From JBGSBR01 sp041730495 (GTDB lineage: Bacteria > Patescibacteriota > Microgenomatia > UBA1406 > GWC2-37-13): 23,848 nt of DNA. The position numbers were made by a program, and so were the translations under genes. Shown here in pieces: positions 15,006 through 22,326 of this stretch (positions within the stretch are counted from its first letter, which is position 1; every line of letters starts with the position of its first letter). The stretch covers positions 1 to 23,848 of the forward strand of contig JBGSBR010000018.1 in NCBI GenBank assembly GCA_041730495.1, in the 5' to 3' direction. The notes beneath the pieces were generated by a model. That model was not told where the DNA came from. It ran no database searches and saw only the letters and a list, made by a program, of their open reading frames with translations.

Positions 15006-15905
15006 ATGACAAAAGAAAAAATTTCAGTTATTATCCCGTTTCACAATGAAAAAGAAAGTTTACCATTGCTTCTTCCTGCTCTTGAAAAAGAGCTGGCTAA
15101 ATTGACAGAACGATTTGAGATAATCCTCGTCGATGATGGCAGCACCGATGGTTACGATAAAGCTGAGTTGAAAAAATTTAGTTCAGTAAAACTCATCAAC
15201 CAAGGAAAGCAACGTGGAAAAGGTGTCGCACTCCGTCAAGGAATCAACAAAGCATCAGGTGATCTGTATGTTTTCATGGATGCAGATTTACAAGATGATC
15301 CAGCCGATCTGAGTAATTTCCTGACCAAACTTGAAGAGGGCTTTGATCTCGTAAATGGTCATCGACATAAACGTAAAGATAATCCGATCGTCAAGTTTTA
15401 CTCTGGTATTGCACGATATATGCTGCAGCATTTTTATGCTTCACCGTTTACAGACATCAACTGTGGATTCAAGATGTTCCGCAAAGAGATCTTAGATGAT
15501 GTGGTCTTGTACGGTAATAACTTCCGTTTCCTTCCACTCGCCGCCTATCATCAAGGGTATCAAGTGACAGAGATCCCAGTCCATAATCATCAGCGTCAGT
15601 ATGGTAAATCCAAGTTTGGCACGAAGAAACTATTTATCGGCATGATTGATATGTTGTCAGCATATTTCATTTATCGCTTCGCCGAACAACCATTGCATTT
15701 CTTCGGTATTATCGGTGGTGCGTTTACTATGCTTGGTGGACTAGTAATCGCGATCCTCACGTATCAACGTTTATTTGAAGGGATCTTACTTTACAATAGG
15801 CCAGCGTTACAGTATGCAATCCTGGTTTTCATCTTAGGAGTTCAGATTATCATGACTGGCATCCTTGGTGAGTTGGTCGTCTATTTGCATCATAAACAAA
15901 AGTAG
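15006..15905 (+). CDS. Family 2 glycosyltransferase, polyprenyl-phosphate sugar synthase type
   Basis: This 299-residue protein has an N-terminal GT-A domain and two C-terminal membrane helices (about 232-255 and 268-292), like DPM1, GtrB and ArnC relatives. Motifs are SVIIPFHNEKESL (7-19), VDDGSTDG (42-49, nucleotide binding), the metal-binding DADLQDDP (92-99) and DINCGFKMFRKEIL, with the acceptor-loop NHQRQYGKSKFG. It probably transfers a sugar from a nucleotide to a polyprenyl phosphate at the inner membrane. It lies 17 bases after DUF2079, a likely partner that would use the lipid-linked sugar. A TATAAC box lies 7 bases before the ATG. Confidence 0.88.
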   Translation: MTKEKISVIIPFHNEKESLPLLLPALEKELAKLTERFEIILVDDGSTDGYDKAELKKFSSVKLINQGKQRGKGVALRQGINKASGDLYVFMDADLQDDPADLSNFLTKLEEGFDLVNGHRHKRKDNPIVKFYSGIARYMLQHFYASPFTDINCGFKMFRKEILDDVVLYGNNFRFLPLAAYHQGYQVTEIPVHNHQRQYGKSKFGTKKLFIGMIDMLSAYFIYRFAEQPLHFFGIIGGAFTMLGGLVIAILTYQRLFEGILLYNRPALQYAILVFILGVQIIMTGILGELVVYLHHKQK

Positions 15906-15928
15906 AATAGTAAAAACTGATCTTACGA

Positions 15929-15957
15929 TTGTGGATTAGAGAGCGACTGGGTAAGAT
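15929..15957 (+). promoter_or_regulatory. Promoter of the EamA gene
   Basis: TTGTGG (15929-15934), a 17-base spacer and TAAGAT (15952-15957), ending 6 bases before the ATG at 15964. The layout fits a housekeeping sigma factor and a leaderless message. Confidence 0.45.
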
Positions 15958-15963
15958 TAAAGA

Positions 15964-16887
15964 ATGCCTGGTATTATCGCAATCTTGATCGCCAATCTCA
16001 TCTGGGGTGCAGCACCTCCGATCTTCAAGTTTGGACTTCAGGATATCCCACCTTTCACTCTGGCATTCATCCGCTTTTTTGGAGCTGGGTTGATATTTCT
16101 GCCCTTTGCTCTCAAATATCATAAGCCACTCAATGGCGATCAGCTTAAAAATATAACCTTAGGTGGAATTTGGGGAATCTCGATAAATATTGCGTTCTTT
16201 TTCGCTGGACTTCCGCTGGCTCCAAGTATCAATGTCCATATCATTAGCGCACTTGGACCACTTGTTTTATATATTTTATCGTTAGCGCTGCTGAAAGAAA
16301 AACCACATAGTGAAGTCCTCAAAGGCATCATGCTTTCACTTGTCGGTGTTTGTGTAATTGTTTTTGCACCCTTGATTCGCGGACAGATATCGGCAGCTCC
16401 AGCTCTTGCTGTTGGTCCGATGTTGATGGGAAATCTATTCTTTGCACTCTCTATGCTAGGTGCGGTGATGATCACGATCTATACCAAAAAAATCAAACCT
16501 GAGGTACATCCACTCGTGCTGACGACATATCAGTTTTTTATTGGATCAATCCCCTTCATCCCGTTCATGCTGCGTGAGCTGCAGACCTGGTCGTTTACTC
16601 AGCTTACTCCAGAAAATTGGTTAGTCGTAGGATACGGCATGATTTTGTCATCAGGTGTCGCATACGTGGCGCATAACTACGCGGTTACTCGACTTACAGC
16701 TCAGGAAATTGGTGTCTTTACGTACATGATGCCAGTTGTGGCGGTGCTAGTTGCGATTCCTTTACTTGGTGAATATCCTGATATGTTTTTTGTCATTGGT
16801 GCGATCTGTGTGATCATTGGTATGATTTTCAGTCAGCGACACCCACATTATCGAGAAGTGCGAAAGAAATTAAAAAAGAAGAAATAG
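15964..16887 (+). CDS. EamA/DMT family transporter
   Basis: This 307-residue membrane protein has ten predicted helices in two EamA repeats (about 4-140 and 155-295). The N-terminal LIANLIWGAAPPIFKFGL and ALIFLP-type segment AGLIFLPFALKYH are characteristic of the drug/metabolite transporter superfamily. The second repeat contains LVVGYGMILSSGVAYVAHNY and VAVLVAIPLLGEYP. The C-terminus is strongly basic (KKLKKKK) and should lie in the cytoplasm. The family exports amino acids or metabolites; the substrate is unknown. It lies 58 bases after the GT2 gene with its own promoter signals. Confidence 0.88.
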   Translation: MPGIIAILIANLIWGAAPPIFKFGLQDIPPFTLAFIRFFGAGLIFLPFALKYHKPLNGDQLKNITLGGIWGISINIAFFFAGLPLAPSINVHIISALGPLVLYILSLALLKEKPHSEVLKGIMLSLVGVCVIVFAPLIRGQISAAPALAVGPMLMGNLFFALSMLGAVMITIYTKKIKPEVHPLVLTTYQFFIGSIPFIPFMLRELQTWSFTQLTPENWLVVGYGMILSSGVAYVAHNYAVTRLTAQEIGVFTYMMPVVAVLVAIPLLGEYPDMFFVIGAICVIIGMIFSQRHPHYREVRKKLKKKK

Positions 16888-17029
16888 TTAGTTTTAGCGT
16901 TCGTACATGTCTACTCACTGACTTCAAGCAGAGGCAAGTACCTCTATTTACAGCTATAGTTTATTTCTGCACGTGAATTCAGTTCGTATCCACGTACTTC
17001 ACTTATTTAGCTTTTATTTGAGACTCCTG

Positions 17030-17035
17030 TATAAT
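17030..17035 (+). promoter_or_regulatory. -10 box of galE
   Basis: A perfect TATAAT ends exactly 6 bases before the ATG at 17042, which predicts a leaderless message. The upstream gap 16888-17029 also holds a small AGAGG/CCTCT hairpin (around 16931-16947) and a CACGTG palindrome, but no gene. Confidence 0.5.
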
Positions 17036-17041
17036 TGAGCT

Positions 17042-18049
17042 ATGAGTCGTACTATTCTTGTCACAGGTGCCGGTGGCTACATCGGATCAGTAGCAACCTA
17101 CATGCTTCTTCAAGCCGGTCATACCGTGATTGCGATTGATAATCTCAATACTGGTTTCAAACAACCGCTTGAGTTTTTCCAAAACAAATATCCAGATACA
17201 TTCCGTTTTTATGAAGCAAACTTAGGTAGTGATCTCTCCTCTATCCTCGACAAGGAAAAAAAGATTGAAGCGGTTCTTCATTATGCTGCCCATTGTAGTG
17301 TGAACGAATCTATGGAGCAGCCAGATAAATATTTCGATAATAATGTCGCATCCACTCACACCTTCATCAAACAACTCATCGCACACGATATCAAAACTAT
17401 TGTATTCTCCTCGACTTGTGCCGTCTATGGTGAAGCTGAGTATGTGCCGATTGATGAGAAACATCCGACAAACCCTGCTAATCCTTATGGTGAATCCAAG
17501 CTCATGGCAGAGACGATCATCAAATGGTATGGCGAGCTCAAAGGTTTAAACTATGCAATCTTACGTTACTTCAATGTGTGTGGTGCGTCTGATGATAGTG
17601 AGATCGGTGATGCCAAGAAACCATCACCACATCTCATGCAAAATGCAGTTCGTGGTGCACTCGGGATCGAACCTTTTGCGCTGACCTGTGGCACTTTTGA
17701 TACTCCAGATGGTACGCCTATCCGTGATTATGTAAATGTGGTTGATCTAAATACTGCCCATATCCTCGCTCTCGAGTACTTACTTGGTGGCGGTAAAAGT
17801 GAGATCATCAATCTCGGTACAGGTACTGGTAACTCTGTCATGGAGATCGTCGATCAAGTGCAAGATCTGACCGGGCACAAGTTTAATGTCGACCGCGGAC
17901 CAGCTCGTGCTGGTGAGTATCCGAAAATGATTGCAGATACGACAAAAGCTGAAAAAGTACTTGGTTGGAAACCTGCTCATACTCTCGAACAAAGTGTACA
18001 ATCGCTCGTCAATTGGTACAAAGCTCATCCCAAAGGTTGGGAATATTGA
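17042..18049 (+). CDS. galE: UDP-glucose 4-epimerase
   Basis: This 335-residue NAD-dependent enzyme of the extended SDR family interconverts UDP-glucose and UDP-galactose in the cytoplasm. GAGGYIG (9-15) is the NAD-binding glycine motif. The active site has Ser124 in SSTCAVYG (123-130) and the catalytic pair Tyr149 and Lys153 in NPYGESK, the same numbering as E. coli GalE. RYFNVCGA and the substrate-loop IRDYVNVVDLNTAHILALEY follow. Length and all key residues are normal. It supplies activated sugar for surface glycans, consistent with the nearby glycosyltransferase and flippase. A galactose versus N-acetyl preference cannot be told. The tandem leader modules start 10 bases after its TGA stop. 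Confidence 0.93.
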   Translation: MSRTILVTGAGGYIGSVATYMLLQAGHTVIAIDNLNTGFKQPLEFFQNKYPDTFRFYEANLGSDLSSILDKEKKIEAVLHYAAHCSVNESMEQPDKYFDNNVASTHTFIKQLIAHDIKTIVFSSTCAVYGEAEYVPIDEKHPTNPANPYGESKLMAETIIKWYGELKGLNYAILRYFNVCGASDDSEIGDAKKPSPHLMQNAVRGALGIEPFALTCGTFDTPDGTPIRDYVNVVDLNTAHILALEYLLGGGKSEIINLGTGTGNSVMEIVDQVQDLTGHKFNVDRGPARAGEYPKMIADTTKAEKVLGWKPAHTLEQSVQSLVNWYKAHPKGWEY

Positions 18050-18058
18050 GGCTAAAAC

Positions 18059-18088
18059 TTGACAAAACTATTTAAGCTGCTTTATAAT
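18059..18088 (+). promoter_or_regulatory. Near-consensus promoter of the tandem leader
   Basis: TTGACA (18059-18064), an 18-base spacer and TATAAT (18083-18088). Both hexamers are perfect, and this is the strongest promoter in the window. The first peptide frame starts 10 bases after the -10 box, so the message would carry a leader of about 4 bases. Confidence 0.8.
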
Positions 18089-18098
18089 CCCTCTCAGT

Positions 18099-18176
18099 AT
18101 GTACCGCAAAAACACATCACAACAAGTTTGCCAATCTACCCCTACTCAACTTTTGAGGGGATCTTGTGATGTGTAA
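18099..18176 (+). CDS. Leader peptide frame 1 (25 residues)
   Basis: This is an ATG-to-TAA frame rich in Gln, Thr and Ser, with the core CQSTPTQLLRGS. The second module's peptide has the matching core CQQSPTTSLKRGS at the same place relative to its terminator, which supports translation of both. The RNA itself folds: ACACATCACAA (18112-18122) pairs over 11 bases with TTGTGATGTGT (18164-18174), and inside it CCCCT (18139-18143) pairs with AGGGG (18156-18160). GAGGGG (18155-18160) can instead pair with CCCCTC (18204-18209) in the terminator. I infer a regulatory leader peptide; a free-standing tiny protein is the alternative. Confidence 0.5.
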   Translation: MYRKNTSQQVCQSTPTQLLRGSCDV

Positions 18177-18201
18177 CAACCATTAATTTACAAACACTTG
18201 A

Positions 18202-18229
18202 GGCCCCTCTCCGGAGGGGCCTTTTTTTT
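18202..18229 (+). terminator. Terminator of leader module 1
   Basis: GGCCCCTC/GAGGGGCC forms an 8-pair perfect stem with a TCCG tetraloop (18202-18221), followed by eight T (18222-18229). It is the strongest terminator in the window, 25 bases after the stop of peptide 1. Confidence 0.92.
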
Positions 18230-18249
18230 ATTATCAATTAATTCACAGT

Positions 18250-18333
18250 ATGAAACGATACAACAAAGAACATCGCAATACCTGTCAACAATCTCCCACC
18301 ACTTCTTTGAAGAGGGGCAGTTTGTATGGCTAA
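18250..18333 (+). CDS. Leader peptide frame 2 (27 residues)
   Basis: This is an ATG-to-TAA frame, basic at the N-terminus (MKRYNKEHRN), with the core CQQSPTTSLKRGS shared with peptide 1. Both frames begin in the same context (CAGTATG). The RNA offers a CTTC/GAAG hairpin (18302-18312) flanked by CCC and GGG. AGAGGGGC (18311-18318) can instead pair perfectly over 8 bases with GCCCCTCT (18359-18366) and so disrupt the second terminator. The similarity in peptide and RNA logic points to duplication of one control module upstream of the 456-residue gene. Confidence 0.5.
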   Translation: MKRYNKEHRNTCQQSPTTSLKRGSLYG

Positions 18334-18357
18334 TTTAGAGACCATTACAAATCACTA

Positions 18358-18384
18358 GGCCCCTCTCACCAGGGGCCTTTTTTT
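18358..18384 (+). terminator. Terminator of leader module 2
   Basis: GGCCCCT/AGGGGCC (18358-18364, 18371-18377) with loop CTCACC and seven T (18378-18384). It ends 18 bases before the ATG of the 456-residue gene, so readthrough is required for expression from the upstream promoter. Confidence 0.9.
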
Positions 18385-18402
18385 ATACATTTTTTCAAAT
18401 AT

Positions 18403-19773
18403 ATGTTAGAACACACAAGTCGGATAGATCATCAGGAAATAGGAAACTTGCTCGAAAAGGAAGATTTTGCTTATCATGATGCCACAATTGGCGCTTTATT
18501 TACTGATATGGCAGAGACGCAGATCCAGCTTGATCGAGCCAAAATTGAGCAGACACGTTGGGGTATCACTTCACGTGAGCGTCAGGGTAAGCAGCCAAAG
18601 GCAATGTCAGAAACAGAACTCATTGATTTCTTACAGCAAAATCAAAACCTCACAGCATCGGAGCGAGCTGAGATTTTCTTTGAAAAGCGCATTGGCGCTG
18701 GGTTTTCTGTGCATGGTTTGATTGATCGCTATTTCGGTGCACCAAGCCAAGATACATTATCGCTCGTGATCGCCCCACAGGTATTGAGTCCAAACTTAGC
18801 GACATTGACGACTCATGCTATGGGTGAGTATTTATCGGCCAAAGGGTACAAAACTCAGGTGAAATCCGTACAGTATGACACTGATATCTGGGGTGAAGAT
18901 CCAGATGGTATCAAAATTAGATATACCTCGCCACGTTTATTTGGGACAAATCACGATGGTGCATACGCAATTGAAGATATCATACATACTGAAGAAGATA
19001 TTAATCGGCGGATGCTACGGTATATTCCGGTGGATAATCATAAAGCACAAGCTTTTTTACACGCACTTGGGTATGACATAGATAGTAACAGCTTGGCTGC
19101 TATGAATATTACACAGTTTCATAATGGGCTTATGAGTGTTTTTGGTTTACACGTGGATACTATTGATAAACATGCGATGGATAGAGAATGGCTCAATCAC
19201 AAACTTACTGGAGACGGCGATGTTGGTCGGGATTGGGCGGGAGTTTCAATCTTAGAACACGATGAAGCTGGTTATCGTGGAGCATATCTCAAGTTTCCGC
19301 AGCTGCGGAAACGCTTCCCAAATGGGATACCAGCTGCTGAACATGATAAATGGCGGATGCATTCAGAGACATATTATCGTAAGTTTCCGATGCAGCTCGC
19401 ACCATACGCACTGCGACCTGATCTCGTGTTACTTGAATGTTTCAGTGTTGAAGGTGGATTTTTGAATACCGTCAAACAAGGTCGAGACACTCTCGAGCGA
19501 CTGATAGCAGCTCCAAAAGTAGCCAAAGAAACCTGGATTTCAGGTAGAGATGAGTTAGGTGAAATTATCTATGATGGTCTCGAAACTGACTATACTGGCA
19601 ATGCGATTACATCAGTTGATATACCAGTAAACTTGGCAGATGCAGCATATAAAGCTCATTATAATGAACAGCTATTTGGTTATCTTGATCAGCAGTATGC
19701 TGATATCTCTGCTGTTACCTTAAATGAGTTGCATCGTACGATTAATGAGTTTACCGTGAGGTTTTTTTACTAA
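18403..19773 (+). CDS. Unrecognised 456-residue protein under apparent attenuation control
   Basis: This is a soluble-looking protein with no signal peptide or membrane helix. I recognise no family. The N-terminal 120 residues are helical and charged. The middle has a beta-like part (LSLVIAPQVLSPNLATLTTHA) and a conserved-looking patch with Trp, Asp and His (VQYDTDIWGEDPDGIKIRY, then PRLFGTNHDGAYAIEDI). Later segments are rich in His/Trp/Tyr (DKWRMHSETYYRKFP) and include LVLLECFSVEGGFLNTV. No nucleotide-binding or catalytic motif was found. Its leader contains two peptide/terminator modules. A 7-pair hairpin GAGGTTT/AAACCTC (19758-19778) overlaps its stop but lacks a U tract. Codon use looks like that of its neighbours. 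tRNA-Gly follows. Confidence 0.65.
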   Translation: MLEHTSRIDHQEIGNLLEKEDFAYHDATIGALFTDMAETQIQLDRAKIEQTRWGITSRERQGKQPKAMSETELIDFLQQNQNLTASERAEIFFEKRIGAGFSVHGLIDRYFGAPSQDTLSLVIAPQVLSPNLATLTTHAMGEYLSAKGYKTQVKSVQYDTDIWGEDPDGIKIRYTSPRLFGTNHDGAYAIEDIIHTEEDINRRMLRYIPVDNHKAQAFLHALGYDIDSNSLAAMNITQFHNGLMSVFGLHVDTIDKHAMDREWLNHKLTGDGDVGRDWAGVSILEHDEAGYRGAYLKFPQLRKRFPNGIPAAEHDKWRMHSETYYRKFPMQLAPYALRPDLVLLECFSVEGGFLNTVKQGRDTLERLIAAPKVAKETWISGRDELGEIIYDGLETDYTGNAITSVDIPVNLADAAYKAHYNEQLFGYLDQQYADISAVTLNELHRTINEFTVRFFY

Positions 19774-19816
19774 ACCTCCTTAGTTTATGTAAATTTGGTA
19801 TAATCGTAGCTATAAA

Positions 19817-19888
19817 GCGGGATTAGTTCAGCGGTAGAATGTCTCTTTTCCAAAGAGAAGGTCAGGGGTTCGAATCCCCTATCCCGCT
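19817..19888 (+). tRNA. tRNA-Gly (anticodon TCC)
   Basis: The acceptor GCGGGAT pairs with ATCCCGC (19881-19887) and T19888 is the discriminator. The anticodon stem TCTCT/AGAGA encloses loop TTTCCAA, giving anticodon TCC at 19849-19851 (reads GGA/GGG). The D-arm TTCAGCGGTAGAA and T-arm GTTCGAATC are normal. TATAAT at 19799-19804 is its likely promoter. No CCA is encoded; the discriminator base is also the last base of the flippase stop on the other strand. Confidence 0.95.
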
Positions 19889-21186
19889 CATGTAGCGATC
19901 GTATCTTCATGAAGCAAACGTTTTACTTCTTTAATTGCCAAGATTGTTTGTAATCCTACAGTGATCAAGAATGCTGTAAATACCACGTAGATCGGGCCAT
20001 AGACTCCTTGACGTGGGATGTAATAATAGCAGCCGATTGTCATGATGAGGAAAAAGATTACATTGGTCCATAAGATATATGCTGGCTTGCGAGCTGTATA
20101 CAACAAAATGAGCATCGGTATACTACCTATCGGATTTAAAATAAACGCAAATGCCAATGCACGAGTCAAACTCGCCGTATTGGTAAACGAATCAGTGAAT
20201 GCAAGCTTGAAGATAAAATCAGGTGTAAGCATGAGTGCAACGAAAATGAGCGTCGGGAAAATCATATACAAGCTAGCTGTTTTGATATTTTTATACATCT
20301 CATCTTTGGTTTTCATGGTGGCAAATGCTGGTGACAAGACCTGAGTTATGCTGACGATGAAGGTGATGATAGTTAAGATAATTTTTTGTGACAAACCGTA
20401 GTACCCTACTTCACTCCGCAGGCCATAGTACGACAGTAAAAATAGATCCATACGCAAAGCTAAGTTGTAAAACTGAGTGGCGATAAAATACTGTACGGTG
20501 TAGCCAAACTTGAACTCGTCTTTGCGGATATCTGCTTTCATGAAGAGTGGGACAAGATCACGTTTACTAAACAAGACAAGGATGAAAAAGATGGTGGGTC
20601 CCAGGATTCCAAACACAAATAATACCATCCCAGTTGAGATGGTACTAAAGCTACTCAACAGTAAAATTATGACAGTTTTGATGACGTTTGAGATATTGAT
20701 ATAGATGTTAGCTTTGAGGAATTTTTTTGCTGCAAATAAGATGTTGGTGAAGAAGTTTTGCCAGATATAAAATAGTACGGAAATTGCTGTCAGATATAGC
20801 TCAGGAAGCGGCGCTCCCGTTTTGAAAAATACTTCATCAAGCCAGGGAAATCCTACAAATAATACAATAAGCACAATTACTGAAAACAGTGACTGGAAAA
20901 AGAAGGTTGATTTAATGAACTGATATAATCGTGGACTTTTGCTGGTATACAGGTCTGGGACATAGGAATAAATCGTTGCTGTAGTCCCGAAATCCAGCAT
21001 ATTCGCAAGCACATATGAAATACCAAGCAATACACTCAAAACACCGTAGTTTTCAGGAGACATGATGCGAACTAAGATGAGAGCAAAAAATGCCACGAAA
21101 ACAACATTGAGGTAATTTCCGATGGTATTGACTATCACATCGCGATTTGTTTGATGATGAAGGATTTTATCGATGACCTTTCGCAT
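19888..21186 (-). CDS. Polysaccharide flippase (Wzx/MOP superfamily)
   Basis: This 432-residue membrane protein has about 12-14 hydrophobic helices. NTIGNYLNVVFVAFFALILV (20-39) followed by RIMSPENYGVLSVLLGISYV is the typical first part of the polysaccharide biosynthesis / oligosaccharide flippase families. Later FILNPIGSIPMLILLYTARK fits the second bundle. It should flip a lipid-linked glycan across the membrane, working with glycosyltransferases such as the GT2 protein in this window. It lies 17 bases after the hexokinase-like gene. A TACAAT box (21193-21198) ends exactly 6 bases before its ATG, which suggests its own leaderless message. Its stop overlaps the last base of the convergent tRNA-Gly. 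Confidence 0.87.
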   Translation of the reverse strand: MRKVIDKILHHQTNRDVIVNTIGNYLNVVFVAFFALILVRIMSPENYGVLSVLLGISYVLANMLDFGTTATIYSYVPDLYTSKSPRLYQFIKSTFFFQSLFSVIVLIVLFVGFPWLDEVFFKTGAPLPELYLTAISVLFYIWQNFFTNILFAAKKFLKANIYINISNVIKTVIILLLSSFSTISTGMVLFVFGILGPTIFFILVLFSKRDLVPLFMKADIRKDEFKFGYTVQYFIATQFYNLALRMDLFLLSYYGLRSEVGYYGLSQKIILTIITFIVSITQVLSPAFATMKTKDEMYKNIKTASLYMIFPTLIFVALMLTPDFIFKLAFTDSFTNTASLTRALAFAFILNPIGSIPMLILLYTARKPAYILWTNVIFFLIMTIGCYYYIPRQGVYGPIYVVFTAFLITVGLQTILAIKEVKRLLHEDTIAT

Positions 21187-21203
21187 GGCTACATTGTAGC
21201 AGA

Positions 21204-22271
21204 TTAGGCTACTAGTTTTGCTGCCCCATAGAGGTCACTGTGCAAGACTTGTTCGTAAGAAGCGGTGTATTGCGGACAAAGTTCAGTTACTAGTTTTTCA
21301 ACAGTTTCTTTATAACCGACACCTTTCCAATAAAGACTACCTTGCATGATAAATGTCAGATCTCGTTGACAGAATTGCATGATTCCAGCTACTTGTGCTG
21401 CTACTAGCTCTGCAGAGTGCTGAATCACTTCTTTAGCAGTATTTGCAATCTCTGGATTTGTATCTTTAGCGAGGACATCGATTAATTTAGTAGATTTAAT
21501 CTCTTCAACATCTAGATTTCTTTCTTTTGCAAGATAATTAAAATGTTTATATAGATAAGCTCCTGCAATCTCTTTTTCATAGAGACTGGTGCCTTGTTTA
21601 GTAGAAGCGTCATCGATAGCACGGCCGGCTGCGGATGGGGTGAATTTGTTGAAATTAGAGGTCTCGAGATTGACTGCTGTATGTTTATCAGTGAAAATAG
21701 CGAAGTTTAAACCAGTACCGACGATACCAGCTGCTAAGTTGTACCACGTATGATGCATGAGTCCTGATAGTAATAGACAGATTGTATCGTTGGCACAAGC
21801 TACACGTATAGATCGACCTTGTTTTTCTTGGATATATTTCTCAAACTCTTCTCCGACTGCTTTGCCGGTTAGACCTGCAAAAATATTTTCTTTGGTACCA
21901 CGTACCAATATACCGTCGAGTAGATCTCCCCGAGTGACTGGAGTCATCGGATATGCGAAGTTCAAAGCTACAACGGTGACTTCGGGTTCTAGATGTTGCT
22001 CGATGAACGCAAAAAGAGTTTCTTTAGTGTCAAAAACTGGCTGGTCACCCGTGTCATATTGAAGTATCTGAAGATTACTTTGGACGTTTTTGATACGAGC
22101 TTTTTGGAAGTAACTACCACCGATGACGATAGCTTGGAAGATATCGTTTTTTGGCACAATAGAAGCTTGTGTCAGTCGATGTTTGATATATGGTAAGCTA
22201 GTCGTTTGACCTTGAGCAGAGAGCTCAAGTTCTTTACGAAACGCATTGGTGTTGCCAATTAGAGTGTCCAT
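21204..22271 (-). CDS. Hexokinase-family (eukaryotic-fold) sugar kinase, phosphate-binding loop altered
   Basis: This 355-residue protein follows the hexokinase (not ROK) pattern. LNFAYPMTPVTRGDLLDGIL (103-122) matches the SFPVKQ sugar-site stretch. Next comes FAGLTGKAVGEEFEKYI. CANDTICLLLSG (159-170) contains the catalytic Asn-Asp (161-162), and AGIVGTGLNFAIF (181-193) is the phosphate-2 motif. NLETSNF with Glu203 is a sugar ligand, QGTSLYEKEIAGAYL is family-typical, and GAAKLVA ends the protein. The phosphate-1 loop is IVIGGSYFQKA (48-58), where hexokinases have LDLGGTNFRV, so the conserved Asp and Arg are missing. It probably phosphorylates a sugar in the cytoplasm, but ATP binding may be changed. 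It lies between a HAD phosphatase and the flippase on the same strand. Confidence 0.75.
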   Translation of the reverse strand: MDTLIGNTNAFRKELELSAQGQTTSLPYIKHRLTQASIVPKNDIFQAIVIGGSYFQKARIKNVQSNLQILQYDTGDQPVFDTKETLFAFIEQHLEPEVTVVALNFAYPMTPVTRGDLLDGILVRGTKENIFAGLTGKAVGEEFEKYIQEKQGRSIRVACANDTICLLLSGLMHHTWYNLAAGIVGTGLNFAIFTDKHTAVNLETSNFNKFTPSAAGRAIDDASTKQGTSLYEKEIAGAYLYKHFNYLAKERNLDVEEIKSTKLIDVLAKDTNPEIANTAKEVIQHSAELVAAQVAGIMQFCQRDLTFIMQGSLYWKGVGYKETVEKLVTELCPQYTASYEQVLHSDLYGAAKLVA

Positions 22272-22326
22272 AATAATCTAGTATTATACTGTATGACGAA
22301 GAAAAGGTCGATCTGAATAATATAAA

